From NCBI RefSeq assembly GCF_000772105.1, contig NZ_CP009354.1, positions 2,294,001 through 2,358,000 on the forward strand: a stretch of 64,000 nt of DNA. The letters run 5' to 3'. Shown here in pieces: positions 8,910 through 18,131 of this stretch. The number at the start of each line of letters is the position of its first letter. Positions within the stretch are counted from its first letter, which is position 1. The translations under genes were made by a program, and so were the position numbers. The notes under the pieces were generated by a model. The model was not told where the DNA came from. It made no database searches and was given only the letters and a program-made list of their open reading frames with translations. The DNA is from Vibrio tubiashii ATCC 19109 (GTDB lineage Bacteria > Pseudomonadota > Gammaproteobacteria > Enterobacterales > Vibrionaceae).

Positions 8910-10544
8910 TTAAGCGTGAAGCGGAGTCTGAAGGCGTTTCTGCACAATACGCTTTGCCTTTTGGATCTGTGTGACTTTCGGGTGCATCGGGTCTTGCTTT
9001 ATCAAGTTCTCGATAACAATCCCTACACTCACAGGAAATTGCTCTTTAAGCAACTCGATATTGCTGCTATCAGACACCTTAAACTTCAGCATGGCGTTAA
9101 TAAAATGAGAGTGATGGTTGATAAAATAAGGCGCCTCTTTGGCCTTTATCGCTAAAGCATCAATCACACGACCTAACGACGCCTTTTCTGTCGCTTGCTG
9201 CATTGCTTGCGCCTTAACACTCAATATTGCTTCGGCTTTATCAAGCACAATGCAGCTAATCGTCATCGCAATATCTTTCTTGCTTGAATTGAGTAGCCTT
9301 AGCTCATTCAACCAAGTTCTGGCTAAGTCTAAGCAGCCAATATGAAGTGCTACTGCAAGTAGAGCAAACTTGCGATGTTCTAGCTTAGTTTGGTTGTACA
9401 GCAACTCAAGACGCTTTGGCGAGCAAACAGGATTCAATCCATTGACTTGCAGTAAGAGCTGATACAGGCCTTTTGAAAACTTATGGCTATCGATTAACTC
9501 ATTCTCTTGAATAGCCAAAATTGCCTTTAGAGACGTTTTCAATGTCGCCGGATTCATTTTGTTGCGTGTTTTGATGGCAATAAGTGCTTCGAGAAACAGT
9601 CTCAGTTCCTCAATAAACACCAACTCTTCGTCATCTAGCACCGAGTCATAGTCAATTTTGGCGAGAAACATCGACGCTTTTCGATAGTCCGAGAGCATAA
9701 TACATAGCATCACGCACTTAAGTGTTAGATGCACAATATGTGGGTAGCGGATTGAAAGCTTGATCATTACCCTAACCGCTTTGTCTAAATCACAATCAAG
9801 CAATGAATGACGAGCGGTGATCTGCGAAACCAAAGGGTCATCAGGATAGCCAAGAAGCTCATATTCGTGAGCTAAGGTTAGCGCTTCCACCTCATTTCCC
9901 AGTTCATTATGAAGCGAAATCTGTTTTACAAGTGGCCAACGATGCTTTACTTGTTTGCTTAGCTGCTTAAGAACAAGTAAAGCTGAGTCATATTTATTCT
10001 GTTTTACGTAACAATCAACAACGACTTTGTGAAAGTCTAGCCACTCAATCCCCTTACGCTTTGACTGTCGGTTGCAAATTTCAATCACGTCATCATATAA
10101 ACCAATTTCGAGCTTCTTATGCACAGTCGCCAAAATCGAGCGTTTAATTAAGCTGCTAGCAATAAGGTGCTTAAACTGATTGTAGTTAAAAGGGTGACCA
10201 AGAATATTGTCCGGCTCTAACTCCTCTGCCCCTCGGCTTTGTTCATCATCGCCACTGTTGGCAATCACAACAAATGAGCAGTCACGCGAGTAAGCTCGGC
10301 TTTGCTGATACAAGTAGTGATATTTAGGGCCGACTATTTTTTTCTTACTCGCGTAAGAACAGATGATCAGATCAAAGCGATGCTGGTTAACAAGCTGCTT
10401 AAAGGTCATGACATTTTGTGCCTTGTGCAACTTATCTTCTGCACCACCCATTTTTTTCAGCATGTTTTTTATCGACGAGGACAACATACTGTTCTCTTCC
10501 ACGATAAGTATTCGCTTGTCACTTAAATCTTTTTTGTCCGCCAT
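8910..10544 (-). CDS. Degenerate receiver-domain protein with long helical repeat region
   Basis: A protein of 544 residues. Residues about 10-130 follow a CheY-like receiver (RILIVEENSMLSSSIKNML, FDLIICSYASKKK, ILGHPFNYNQF), but the phosphorylation site is lost. The acidic pair is EE (16-17), the acceptor Asp is Ser63 and the conserved Lys is His117. The rest, about 140-540, is helical with TPR-like repeats (for example YDDVIEICNRQ, YDSALLVLKQL, LDKAVRVMIKL). It has no output DNA-binding or enzymatic domain, so it likely works by protein-protein contact without phosphorylation. It stands alone with no operon partner. The specific role is unknown. Confidence 0.8.
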   Translation of the reverse strand: MADKKDLSDKRILIVEENSMLSSSIKNMLKKMGGAEDKLHKAQNVMTFKQLVNQHRFDLIICSYASKKKIVGPKYHYLYQQSRAYSRDCSFVVIANSGDDEQSRGAEELEPDNILGHPFNYNQFKHLIASSLIKRSILATVHKKLEIGLYDDVIEICNRQSKRKGIEWLDFHKVVVDCYVKQNKYDSALLVLKQLSKQVKHRWPLVKQISLHNELGNEVEALTLAHEYELLGYPDDPLVSQITARHSLLDCDLDKAVRVMIKLSIRYPHIVHLTLKCVMLCIMLSDYRKASMFLAKIDYDSVLDDEELVFIEELRLFLEALIAIKTRNKMNPATLKTSLKAILAIQENELIDSHKFSKGLYQLLLQVNGLNPVCSPKRLELLYNQTKLEHRKFALLAVALHIGCLDLARTWLNELRLLNSSKKDIAMTISCIVLDKAEAILSVKAQAMQQATEKASLGRVIDALAIKAKEAPYFINHHSHFINAMLKFKVSDSSNIELLKEQFPVSVGIVIENLIKQDPMHPKVTQIQKAKRIVQKRLQTPLHA

Positions 10545-10907
10545 CTAACTACATCTGTCATCTAATTTTCGATTGGAAGCTAAAAGGCTGACATATTAAA
10601 GCCTATCACTAGCCGCAGAATTAGATACATGAGCCTAAACGCTGTTACAAATTAATCATTATAAAAATCCATTTTATGCTTATATATCAAACAATTACTG
10701 ACAAAAACAAACCTTTATAAACATTCACAAAACCAAACCTAAAACAGCAGACATTCATTAAAGAGATGTACATTGAACGATACTTGAGCAAACAACTGAA
10801 AAATAAGAGCATTCACGTATCAACATTGACTCGATATCAAGCGCTGAAAATGGCGGTAATCGACTACCTAATGACGTGAGAAAGACAAGTTGGAAAGCAC
10901 CAAAACG
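10545..10907. other. Intergenic region upstream of the receiver-like gene
   Basis: About 360 bp of AT-rich DNA between the start of the receiver-like protein gene and the tRNA-Arg terminator. I see no RNA gene or repeat. One 37-codon ORF (10766-10879) lacks a properly spaced ribosome binding site and was not called. Confidence 0.5.
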
Positions 10908-10940
10908 AAAAAACCCGACAACTCTATGAGCTATCGGGTT
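10908..10940 (-). terminator. Rho-independent terminator of tRNA-Arg
   Basis: On the minus strand the stem AACCCGA / TCGGGTT closes a loop and is followed by a T-run. It sits about 12 nt after the 3' end of the tRNA. Confidence 0.85.
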
Positions 10941-10951
10941 TCTAGAATAAA

Positions 10952-11028
10952 TGGCACGCCCTGTAGGATTCGAACCTACGACCACATCCTTAGAAGGGAC
11001 GTGCTCTATCCAGCTGAGCTAAGGGCGC
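10952..11028 (-). tRNA. tRNA-Arg (anticodon TCT)
   Basis: A 77-nt cloverleaf on the minus strand starting GCGCCCTTAGCTCAG, with anticodon loop CTTCTAA (TCT), T arm GTAGG-TTCGAAT-CCTAC and encoded CCA. It reads AGA codons. The last acceptor pair is G1-U72, where E. coli tRNA-Arg(UCU) has G-C. It is a single-tRNA transcript with its own terminator. Confidence 0.97.
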
Positions 11029-11144
11029 GCTACAGGGAAAGGATTATACGAGTTCGAATTCTTAAAACAAGGGCTTTTAGTAACATTATGATCTGACTGA
11101 CTAAAAAAAGGTCACAGAATTCTATTTTGATTAAAAACACCACA

Positions 11145-11160
11145 AAGCAAACGTTTGCTT
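11145..11160. promoter_or_regulatory. PurR-like operator upstream of folD
   Basis: Perfect 16-bp palindrome AAGCAAACGTTTGCTT, 70 bp before the folD start. It matches the core of the gamma-proteobacterial PurR box (ACGCAAACGTTTNCGT). FolD makes the one-carbon donor used in purine synthesis, so PurR control is plausible. Confidence 0.7.
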
Positions 11161-11229
11161 ATAGATGTTCGTCAAATAATTTGCGACAATGCGCTGCAAA
11201 TAATTCGCCATTCTTATTAAAGGAAAGTC

Positions 11230-12090
11230 ATGACCGCTCAAAATATTGATGGAACTCTAATTTCCCAAACTGTTCGCTCAGAAGTTGCTGCCCGCGTAAA
11301 AGCTCGTAAAGAAGCTGGCTTGCGTGCTCCTGGCCTAGCAGTGGTTCTTGTCGGCGAAGATCCGGCTTCTCAAGTTTATGTCGGCAGTAAGCGTCGTGCA
11401 TGTGAAGAAGTTGGCTTTGTCTCAAAATCTTTTGACCTTCCTGCAACGACGACAGAAGAAGAGCTACTGGCTCTTATTGATGAGCTAAACGGTGACGCTG
11501 AGATCGACGGGATTCTTGTTCAGCTACCGCTTCCTGCTGGTATTGATGCGACACATGTCCTTGAGCGTATTCACCCTGAAAAAGACGTCGATGGTTTCCA
11601 CCCATACAACGTAGGTCGTTTGGCTCAACGTATTCCTAAACTCCGCTCTTGTACGCCTAAAGGCATTATCACTCTACTAGAGCGCTACAACATCAACCTA
11701 CGTGGTATGCATGCGGTTGTTGTAGGTGCGTCAAACATTGTCGGCCGCCCTATGACGCTTGAGCTACTATTGGCAGGCTGCACGACCACAACCTGTCACC
11801 GATTCACTAAAGACTTAGAAGGTCATGTTCGCCAAGCTGACTTAGTTGTGGTTGCAGTAGGTAAACCAAACTTTATTCCTGGCAATTGGATCAAAGAAGG
11901 TGCAGTAGTGGTCGATGTGGGTATTAACCGCTTAGATTCAGGCAAGCTAGTTGGTGATGTTGATTATGACAACGCAAAAGAGCGCGCAAGCTTTATTACC
12001 CCAGTACCAGGCGGTGTGGGACCAATGACGGTAGCAAGCCTAATTGAGAACACCATGCTTGCTTGTGAGCAGTTTCATACTAAGAAGTAG
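11230..12090 (+). CDS. folD: Bifunctional methylenetetrahydrofolate dehydrogenase/methenyltetrahydrofolate cyclohydrolase
   Basis: Cytosolic 286-residue enzyme interconverting 5,10-methylene-THF and 10-formyl-THF. Signature segments are present: [13 protein letters not shown] with the catalytic lysine, the ILVQLPLP motif, [11 protein letters not shown], and the NADP-binding [12 protein letters not shown]. The C-terminal [14 protein letters not shown] is also intact, and length is normal. The start is supported by AAAGGAAAG upstream. It is a single gene bounded by a PurR-like palindrome upstream and a strong terminator downstream. Confidence 0.98.
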   Translation: MTAQNIDGTLISQTVRSEVAARVKARKEAGLRAPGLAVVLVGEDPASQVYVGSKRRACEEVGFVSKSFDLPATTTEEELLALIDELNGDAEIDGILVQLPLPAGIDATHVLERIHPEKDVDGFHPYNVGRLAQRIPKLRSCTPKGIITLLERYNINLRGMHAVVVGASNIVGRPMTLELLLAGCTTTTCHRFTKDLEGHVRQADLVVVAVGKPNFIPGNWIKEGAVVVDVGINRLDSGKLVGDVDYDNAKERASFITPVPGGVGPMTVASLIENTMLACEQFHTKK

Positions 12091-12112
12091 TACTAAGACG
12101 CCATAAATAATC

Positions 12113-12147
12113 AAAGGGCAGATATCGAGTGATATCTGCCCTTTTTG
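12113..12147 (+). terminator. folD terminator
   Basis: Stem AAAGGGCAGATATC / GATATCTGCCCTTT with GAGT loop and a following T-run, 23 bp after the folD stop. Confidence 0.95.
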
Positions 12148-12211
12148 TTTTGGGTAACTGGATAACTAAAGTTGTTCCGCTGTGGTTAATAAGTCCCGTC
12201 TAGTTTTCCAT

Positions 12212-12248
12212 AGGGCGAAGCCCGTTCCCGAAGGACGAAGTCCGCCCT
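12212..12248 (-). repeat. REP-like GC-rich mini-hairpin repeat, copy 1
   Basis: Contains GGGCGAAGCCC and GGACGAAGTCC, each a 4-bp stem around three bases, spaced by a short linker. It starts just 6 bp after the nupC stop. Related copies occur at 18132-18151 and 18532-18600, all beyond gene 3' ends. Confidence 0.7.
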
Positions 12249-12254
12249 CGCCTC

Positions 12255-13454
12255 TTAAAGGCTAAGAATCACACCAGCAATTGATGCGCTCATTAGGTTT
12301 GCCATGACACCTGCCGCAATGGCGCGGAAGCCGTATTTGGAAATGAATGGACGCTTTTCAGGCACTAGGCTTCCTAAGCCACCGATGAGCATAGCCATAG
12401 TTGAGATGTTAGCAAAGCCGCACAGTGCAAAGGTTACGATAGCTTGTGAGTGCTCACTTAGTTGTGCTTTGACATCCATTAATTGGATAAAGGCGACAAA
12501 CTCGTTCACAACAATTTTATTACCGATTAACGAACCTGCAGTGATTGCTTCATTCCAAGGAATGCCGAGTAGCCACGCCACTGGCGCGAACAGGTAGCCA
12601 AGGATTAGCTCAAAACTCAGCTCTACTCCAACTAGACTGCCAACCCACCCTAGCATGCCGTTAAGCATCGCTATCACACTGATAAAGGCAAGTAAGGTTG
12701 CGCCAACAGCGACGGCAATGCGTAAACCAGACATTGCGCCGTCAGCCATGGCTTCAACGACGTTGGTCGCTTTCGGCATCTCGGCATTATCAAGCTCAGT
12801 GCTTGGGCTGATGGTTTCCGTTTCAGGTACTAAGATCTTTGCCATCAGTAAACCTGCCGGAGCCGACATAAACGCCGCGGCAATCAGGTAGTTGAGATCC
12901 ACACCTAGCGACGCGTAACCAACTAAGGTGCCACCAGCGACGGAAGCAAGACCACCACACATAACAGCGAAAAACTGCGAGTCCGTCATCTGTTTTAAGT
13001 ACGGTTTTACCACTAGCGGTGCTTCAATCATGCCGACAAAAATGTTTGCTGTTGCAGACAAAGACTCAGCACGACCAATACCCAATAGCTTTTGCAGCCC
13101 ACCACCAATGAGGTTGATCACTTTTGGCATAAGCCCAATGTGGTACAAGCCAGAAATCAGCGCCGAGAAAAAGATGATGATGCCAAGAACGTTGATTGCA
13201 AACGTAAAGCCACCTGTTGCCAAGCCGCCAAACAAGAAAGCGATACCTTCTTGACCATAGTTAATAAGGTTGGAGACGGCGCCTGTCACGCTGTTCAGCG
13301 CTTCTTTGCCTGCTGGTACGTACAACACCAATAGCGCAAAGGTAATTTGCAATGCAAACGCGAGCGATACTGTTCTAAAATTAATTTTCTTTCTATTTGT
13401 AGAGAGCAGCCAAGCGGTAAATAGAATGGCTACAACACCAAGAATTGAGTTCAT
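12255..13454 (-). CDS. nupC: NupC-type concentrative nucleoside transporter
   Basis: Inner-membrane nucleoside/cation symporter of 399 residues, the usual NupC length. It has multiple hydrophobic segments and family motifs: [35 protein letters not shown], and [12 protein letters not shown] followed by [20 protein letters not shown] chose ATG 13454 ([12 protein letters not shown]) over an in-frame extension to 13505. The extension adds a polar, basic N-terminus and would put the CRP-like site only 8 bp upstream. A CRP-like site and a PurR/CytR-like half-palindrome lie upstream, as expected for nucleoside scavenging. The promoter region is divergent from no other gene. Confidence 0.93.
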   Translation of the reverse strand: MNSILGVVAILFTAWLLSTNRKKINFRTVSLAFALQITFALLVLYVPAGKEALNSVTGAVSNLINYGQEGIAFLFGGLATGGFTFAINVLGIIIFFSALISGLYHIGLMPKVINLIGGGLQKLLGIGRAESLSATANIFVGMIEAPLVVKPYLKQMTDSQFFAVMCGGLASVAGGTLVGYASLGVDLNYLIAAAFMSAPAGLLMAKILVPETETISPSTELDNAEMPKATNVVEAMADGAMSGLRIAVAVGATLLAFISVIAMLNGMLGWVGSLVGVELSFELILGYLFAPVAWLLGIPWNEAITAGSLIGNKIVVNEFVAFIQLMDVKAQLSEHSQAIVTFALCGFANISTMAMLIGGLGSLVPEKRPFISKYGFRAIAAGVMANLMSASIAGVILSL

Positions 13455-13512
13455 AACATGAATCCGACAGAAGGGGGAACAAGAATGGCGTCGGAGTCTA
13501 GCCATCTAAAAA

Positions 13513-13528
13513 TGAGATGCAAGTCACA
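13513..13528 (-). promoter_or_regulatory. CRP-like site upstream of nupC
   Basis: On the minus strand reads TGTGACTTGCATCTCA, 9 of 10 matches to TGTGA-N6-TCACA. Its centre is about 66 bp before the nupC ATG. A second candidate site, a PurR/CytR-like AAGCAAACGTTTATAT on the minus strand, covers about 13595-13610. Confidence 0.5.
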
Positions 13529-13682
13529 GTTGTTAACTGGATGTATTCTGCATAGCTTAAAAAACCACCACACAGATAACTCATTGATAGTTAAGCATAT
13601 AAACGTTTGCTTATTACTATATTTTCCAAATGGAAATTATGTTTATGGAGTACGAAAAAGTATTCTTGCCAAGATGCCGCAG

Positions 13683-14624
13683 TCAGGGCCTTTGAATATA
13701 GGGCGCTAGTTTCTTATCCCAATGGCACGGGTTGCCAATTTTCTGCTTTATAAAATCGATCACGGCTACCGTCTTCTTAGGTAAGAAACGACGACTTGGA
13801 TAGACTGCGTAAAATGGCATGCTCTGCGAAGCGTTCCAATCGGGAAACAGCTGGATAAGTTGCCCGGTTTTAAACTCATCACCAATAAGATAAGTCGCTA
13901 GATAAGCGATGCCCCACCCTGCAACCGCGGCATCACGTACCGCTTCTGCTAAGTCGACCGAATAATTCCCAGAGACTTTAATACTCAACTGTTCTTGAGG
14001 GCTGCTAAATGACCATCGTGTATAATCCCTTTCCCAGCTTCGATAAATCAGGCAATTATGCTCCGTCAGTTCACTTGGGTGACTTGGGGTTTGATGCTTA
14101 ACTAAATAATCAGGAGAGGCTGCCACAACAAACTGCGAGTCCGCTAAGCGCTGAGCCACATAGCCTTCTGGAAGATGTTCATTGTTGGTAATCCACAGAT
14201 CCAACCCCTCTTCTAGCATATCTACTTTGTAGTCGAACAAATGCACTTCAACCTGAAGATTAGGATATTGCTGGCGCAGTTCATCAATTGCAGGAATGAT
14301 GTGCAAAGTACCAAAAGATTGCGACAAACCAATTTTCACTAGCCCTGCTACCTCATCACGCTGGCTTTCAACCTCTAGCTGAGCCTCCCCAACTATCGAA
14401 ACCAACTGAGCACAATGTTTATAAAATTTTTGCCCAGCCTCGGTAGGCGTAAAGCTTCGCGTGGTACGTTGTACAAGCTTTACACCCAGCGATGATTCAA
14501 GCTGAGCTAATTGCTTACTCACATGAGATACCGAGACACCTAAGCTTTTAGCAGCCAAGGTAAAATTCTTATGTTTGAGCAAAGCGGCAAACACTACCAT
14601 TTGCGCAGCACGTTCTGAAAGCAC
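13683..14624 (-). CDS. LysR-family transcriptional regulator
   Basis: A 313-residue regulator. The N-terminal winged helix-turn-helix carries FTLAAKSLGVSVSHVSKQLA and LVQRTTRSFTPTEAG. The C-terminal LysR substrate-binding domain has the usual GLVKIGLSQSFGTLHIIP start. No clear target gene is divergently oriented; the nearest gene upstream on the same strand is mltB, separated by a terminator. The class resembles the CrgA/DsdC-type LysR proteins that end with a PFYAVYPSRRFLPKK segment. The effector is unknown. Confidence 0.92.
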   Translation of the reverse strand: MLSERAAQMVVFAALLKHKNFTLAAKSLGVSVSHVSKQLAQLESSLGVKLVQRTTRSFTPTEAGQKFYKHCAQLVSIVGEAQLEVESQRDEVAGLVKIGLSQSFGTLHIIPAIDELRQQYPNLQVEVHLFDYKVDMLEEGLDLWITNNEHLPEGYVAQRLADSQFVVAASPDYLVKHQTPSHPSELTEHNCLIYRSWERDYTRWSFSSPQEQLSIKVSGNYSVDLAEAVRDAAVAGWGIAYLATYLIGDEFKTGQLIQLFPDWNASQSMPFYAVYPSRRFLPKKTVAVIDFIKQKIGNPCHWDKKLAPYIQRP

Positions 14625-14635
14625 AGGATCTCCAA

Positions 14636-14665
14636 AAGAAAAAGGAGCTCAAGAGAGCTCCTTTT
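14636..14665 (-). terminator. mltB terminator
   Basis: Stem AAAGGAGCTC / GAGCTCCTTT with a 4-nt loop, followed on the minus strand by a T-rich run, between the mltB stop and the LysR start. Confidence 0.9.
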
Positions 14666-14680
14666 GATTAAATTGTTTGT

Positions 14681-15646
14681 CTACAACGTAATTCTATCAG
14701 CGAGATGACTGACAGCTAAAGCGAAGTAGTAAGAGCGATTCCACTTCATCAGTACATTGTAGTTGTTGTAAACCAGATAGACTCGCCCGTTGGCATTGTC
14801 TGGCGCGGTCAACCATGCATCCACATCCACTTGTGGCAGTGAACTGCCATCGTATCTAGTGATGCCAAGTTGATTCCATTCCGCTAGGGTTTTCTCTTTA
14901 CCTTCAACACGGCCTTCTAGGTCCATGTCAAAACCTTGCGGTAGCTTAACCTGACGTCCCCAAGTGAACTTGTCATTCCAACCAGATTGACTCAGATAAT
15001 TAGCGGCTGAAGCAAATACATCCGCTTCTGTATTCCAAATGTCTTTCTTACCATCACCGCTTCCGTCAGCAGCATAAGAAAGGAACGAGCTTGGCATAAA
15101 CTGACATTGCCCCATCGCCCCGGCCCAAGAGCCTTTAAAGTCGCCGACTGAGATATGTCCTTCTTGCAAGATTTGCAGCGCGGCCATGGTTTCTTTGCGG
15201 AAAAAGGCTTCTCGGCGACCGTCGTAAGCGAGCGTCGATAGTGCATCGATCACTGGGTAGTTACCAGTGAACTTACCAAAGTTACTCTCAACTCCCCAAA
15301 GCGCTACAATAAAACGTGGCTGTACACCGTATTCTTCACCAATTCGGCTTAACTCAGCATAGTGCTCTTTGTATAGCGCTTTCGCTTGTTTTACCTTCCA
15401 ATCAGGGACTGCACGAGGAATGTACTCATCCAGTGTTAACTTCTTTTCCGGTTGGTTCTTATCCGCTTTTACAGCACGAGGCTTATGAGTCACATTGTCA
15501 AAAGCCTGATTGATAATTTGCTCCGAAATACCATTGGTTCGAGCTTCTTGTTTTAAGCCTTCAACATATTGCTCAAAACTGACCTCATTCGCATAAATAG
15601 AGGTAGAGAGTGTTAATCCTAGAACGACTGACAGTAGTTTTTTCAC
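14681..15646 (-). CDS. mltB: Lytic murein transglycosylase, MltB family
   Basis: A 321-residue periplasmic transglycosylase that cleaves peptidoglycan glycan strands to 1,6-anhydro products. The signal peptide is VKKLLSVVLGLTLSTSIYA. The catalytic glutamate lies in ALWGVESNFGKFTG, and GAMGQCQFMPSSFLSYA and ANYLSQSGW match the SLT_2 fold. The start is GTG at 15646, preceded by AAGGAGG at 5-nt spacing; a longer TTG-initiated reading would overlap that site. There is no lipobox cysteine, so the protein is probably soluble. The ycgL gene lies just upstream on the same strand. Confidence 0.92.
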   Translation of the reverse strand: MKKLLSVVLGLTLSTSIYANEVSFEQYVEGLKQEARTNGISEQIINQAFDNVTHKPRAVKADKNQPEKKLTLDEYIPRAVPDWKVKQAKALYKEHYAELSRIGEEYGVQPRFIVALWGVESNFGKFTGNYPVIDALSTLAYDGRREAFFRKETMAALQILQEGHISVGDFKGSWAGAMGQCQFMPSSFLSYAADGSGDGKKDIWNTEADVFASAANYLSQSGWNDKFTWGRQVKLPQGFDMDLEGRVEGKEKTLAEWNQLGITRYDGSSLPQVDVDAWLTAPDNANGRVYLVYNNYNVLMKWNRSYYFALAVSHLADRITL

Positions 15647-15689
15647 ATTGCCCTCCTTGAGCAATAGAAACCAACAATCTAATTATTAT

Positions 15690-15977
15690 TTACTCTTCAG
15701 ATTGCTGACGAGCTTGTTTTTGCTCTTTATATTCATCGAGTAGGTTTTTTGGTGGCGGTGGCAACTGCAAGAAAAAGCCATCATCTATTAAAGACTGTTT
15801 TACTTTCTCGACATCAACTTGTGCCAGTGTGCGCCCTTCCATTTTGACCACCATAACCATAATAGGTTTGCCAAACATCTGCATTAAAGTGTCAGGAACT
15901 TGTGAAAAATCATCCTTTTTCGGGATATATAAGTAAGCGCCTTCTTTTTTAGAACTTTTGTAAATTGCACAAAGCAT
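15690..15977 (-). CDS. ycgL: YcgL domain protein
   Basis: A 95-residue small cytosolic protein starting [18 protein letters not shown] and containing the FGKPIMVM and [11 protein letters not shown] segments typical of the YcgL family. Its molecular function is not established. It is divergent from minC, as in Escherichia coli, and lies 44 bp before mltB, possibly in the same transcript. Confidence 0.95.
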   Translation of the reverse strand: MLCAIYKSSKKEGAYLYIPKKDDFSQVPDTLMQMFGKPIMVMVVKMEGRTLAQVDVEKVKQSLIDDGFFLQLPPPPKNLLDEYKEQKQARQQSEE

Positions 15978-16138
15978 TGGAAGCCTTTTGTCCGTTTAAT
16001 CGTTGGAACGTCAATGTTTCGCTATTTTTTCAAGCAAAACACTCAATTGAGCGCAAGATAACTTGCTGTGCTTATTCTGGGAATATAACATGACACCCCT
16101 AGTCTCAGGCAACGCCCTTAAGAGGTTGTAAGTAAAAG

Positions 16139-16801
16139 ATGTCACAGACCCCAGACCTAAAAGGCAGCAGCTTTACTTTGTCAGTTTTGCACCTTTCTGA
16201 CAACAATATTGATAAAACTATTCATTTCCTACAAGAAAAGGTAGAACAAGCGCCGGCATTTTTTGCTCATGCACCTGTTGTCATCAATATTTCAAAAGTC
16301 GATGGTGACATTGACTTTATGAGACTGAAAGAAGGTATTTCCCAAGCTGGTATGATTCCGGTAGGCGTCACAGGATGCAAAGACAAGCGAACACAAAACT
16401 TAGCTTCTGAAGCAAAGTTTGCCGTGATGTCGGCAAGTAAATCGCCAGCTCAAGCTCCTGCGAAAATGGCACCAACCAAAATCATTCGTACTCCGGTGCG
16501 TTCTGGGCAGCAGATATATGCCAAGGACAGCGATCTTGTGGTACTCAATCATGTTAGCGAGGGAGCTGAGGTCATTGCAGATGGATCTATTCATATCCAC
16601 GGTACTCTACGCGGCCGCGCGATAGCAGGGGCGAGTGGAAACACTGGCGCAGTCATAATCTGCAATAAGCTCAATGCCGAACTTATGTCGATCGCAGGAC
16701 ACTACTGGCTCACTGAGCAGTTCGCCGACGAGTTCTGGCAGCAAAAAGTTATGTTCAGCTTGCAAAACGACTCACTTAAGTTCGAGTTGTTAACGATTTA
16801 A
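16139..16801 (+). CDS. minC: Septum site-determining protein MinC
   Basis: A 220-residue FtsZ inhibitor and first gene of minCDE. The N-terminal domain (about 1-100) antagonises FtsZ polymerisation. The C-terminal beta-helix (about 118-220; [32 protein letters not shown]) binds MinD and dimerises. The hinge is Ala/Pro/Lys-rich ([15 protein letters not shown]). It is 18 bp from minD, with TAAGGA before minD. Length and motifs are normal. Confidence 0.97.
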   Translation: MSQTPDLKGSSFTLSVLHLSDNNIDKTIHFLQEKVEQAPAFFAHAPVVINISKVDGDIDFMRLKEGISQAGMIPVGVTGCKDKRTQNLASEAKFAVMSASKSPAQAPAKMAPTKIIRTPVRSGQQIYAKDSDLVVLNHVSEGAEVIADGSIHIHGTLRGRAIAGASGNTGAVIICNKLNAELMSIAGHYWLTEQFADEFWQQKVMFSLQNDSLKFELLTI

Positions 16802-16819
16802 TCTTATAAGGAACACATA

Positions 16820-17632
16820 ATGGCACGCGTTATTGTTGTCACTTCAGGTAAAGGTGGTGTGGGTAAAACCACTTCAAGCGCCGCAATCGCTTCAGGCCTT
16901 GCTGTAAAAGGAAAGAAAACGGCAGTTATCGATTTCGATATTGGTTTGCGTAACCTAGATCTTATCATGGGCTGTGAACGCCGCGTGGTTTACGACTTCG
17001 TCAACGTAATCAACGGCGAAGCGACATTGAACCAAGCGATGATCAAAGACAAGCGCACAGAGAACCTATTCATTCTCCCTGCCTCTCAAACTCGCGATAA
17101 AGATGCACTGACGAAAGAAGGCGTTCGTCGCATCTTAGATGAATTAGACGAAATGGGCTTTGACTTTATTATCTGCGATTCTCCAGCAGGCATCGAGCAA
17201 GGTGCATTAATGGCGCTATACTTTGCAGATGAAGCGATAGTTACCACTAACCCTGAAGTTTCTTCTGTACGCGACTCTGACCGCATTCTGGGCATCTTAG
17301 ACTCTAAGTCTCGCCGAGCAGAAGAAGGTTTAGAACCAGTGAAGCAGCACCTACTGCTAACGCGCTACAACCCAGCGCGAGTGAACCAAGGTGAGATGCT
17401 AAGCGTCGAAGACGTTGAAGAGATTCTACATATCTCTCTACTGGGTGTTATCCCTGAGAGCCAAGCGGTACTGAATGCTTCGAACAAAGGCGTGCCAGTC
17501 ATTTTTGACGAGCAGTCTGACGCAGGTATGGCATACAACGACACCGTTGAGCGCCTGCTAGGTCAGCAAGTGGATTTCCGCTTCCTGACTGAACAGAAGA
17601 AAGGAATCTTTAAACGACTATTCGGAGGCTAA
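16820..17632 (+). CDS. minD: Septum site-determining ATPase MinD
   Basis: A 270-residue membrane-associated ATPase. The deviant Walker A motif is SGKGGVGKTTSSAAIA, the switch is DFDIGLRNLDLIMG, and the C-terminal amphipathic helix (KKGIFKRLFGG) mediates membrane binding. MinD recruits MinC and oscillates with MinE to place the division site. The stop codon abuts the minE ATG directly, so minD and minE are translationally coupled. Confidence 0.98.
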   Translation: MARVIVVTSGKGGVGKTTSSAAIASGLAVKGKKTAVIDFDIGLRNLDLIMGCERRVVYDFVNVINGEATLNQAMIKDKRTENLFILPASQTRDKDALTKEGVRRILDELDEMGFDFIICDSPAGIEQGALMALYFADEAIVTTNPEVSSVRDSDRILGILDSKSRRAEEGLEPVKQHLLLTRYNPARVNQGEMLSVEDVEEILHISLLGVIPESQAVLNASNKGVPVIFDEQSDAGMAYNDTVERLLGQQVDFRFLTEQKKGIFKRLFGG

Positions 17633-17896
17633 ATGTCATTACTTGAGTTTTTCCGTCCCCAGAAAAAAAGCTCTGCAAATTTAGCCAAAGAGCGTCTACA
17701 GATTATTGTTGCCGAGCGCCGTAGCCAAGGTGACCCTGCACCGTCTTACTTACCACAGCTAAAAGAAGATATTCTTAAGGTGATCAGTAAGTACGTCGCT
17801 GTCGACCCTTCTATGGTTGATTTGTCATTCGAGCACAAAGATGACGACATCTCGGTACTAGAGCTCAACGTTAAGTTACCAGAAGACGAGAGCTAG
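17633..17896 (+). CDS. minE: Cell division topological specificity factor MinE
   Basis: An 87-residue protein starting [20 protein letters not shown], the membrane-targeting and MinD-interacting region, followed by the dimerisation domain. It stimulates MinD ATPase. The ORF ends EDES, and its stop codon TAG is formed inside the first unit of an 8-bp tandem array that continues for about 170 bp. Change in copy number leaves the coding end untouched as long as that first unit is intact. Confidence 0.98.
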   Translation: MSLLEFFRPQKKSSANLAKERLQIIVAERRSQGDPAPSYLPQLKEDILKVISKYVAVDPSMVDLSFEHKDDDISVLELNVKLPEDES

Positions 17897-18059
17897 AGAG
17901 CTAGAGAGCTAGAGAGCTAGAGAGCTAGAGAGCTAGAGAGCTAGAGAGCTAGAGAGCTAGAGAGCTAGAGAGCTAGAGAGCTAGAGAGCTAGAGAGCTAG
18001 AGAGCTAGAGAGCTAGAGAGCTAGAGAGCTAGAGAGCTAGAGAGCTAGAGAGCTAGAGA
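17888..18059 (+). repeat. 8-bp tandem repeat array (GAGAGCTA, about 21 copies)
   Basis: Uninterrupted, identical copies of GAGAGCTA fill 172 bp from the last codons of minE to just before the min operon terminator. The array lies in the transcribed 3' UTR. Perfect identity between copies suggests active slippage and variable copy number. Every frame carries TAG once per 24 bp, so it cannot be coding. Confidence 0.98.
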
Positions 18060-18067
18060 AGTTTCGA

Positions 18068-18096
18068 GGGTTGATGTGAGAGCATCAACCCTTTTT
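18068..18096 (+). terminator. minCDE terminator
   Basis: Stem GGGTTGATG / CATCAACCC with a 6-nt loop and TTTTT, placed directly after the tandem array, so the array is transcribed with minE. Confidence 0.95.
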
Positions 18097-18131
18097 ATTT
18101 GTGAACGCTTCGCTTATGGATGCGGGGTGCG

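Noticed and set aside
10766..10879. 37-codon ATG ORF between the receiver-like gene and tRNA-Arg
   Set aside because: The only purine run (AAAGAG) touches the ATG, so no ribosome binding site spacing is possible, and the translation has no hydrophobic or recognisable feature.
13458..13709. 83-codon plus-strand ORF overlapping the nupC upstream region
   Set aside because: It covers the predicted CRP and PurR-like sites and the end of the LysR gene and has no ribosome binding site.
17888..18059. Tandem array as a CRISPR or coding repeat
   Set aside because: The 8-bp unit has no spacer between copies, and every frame has regular stop codons.
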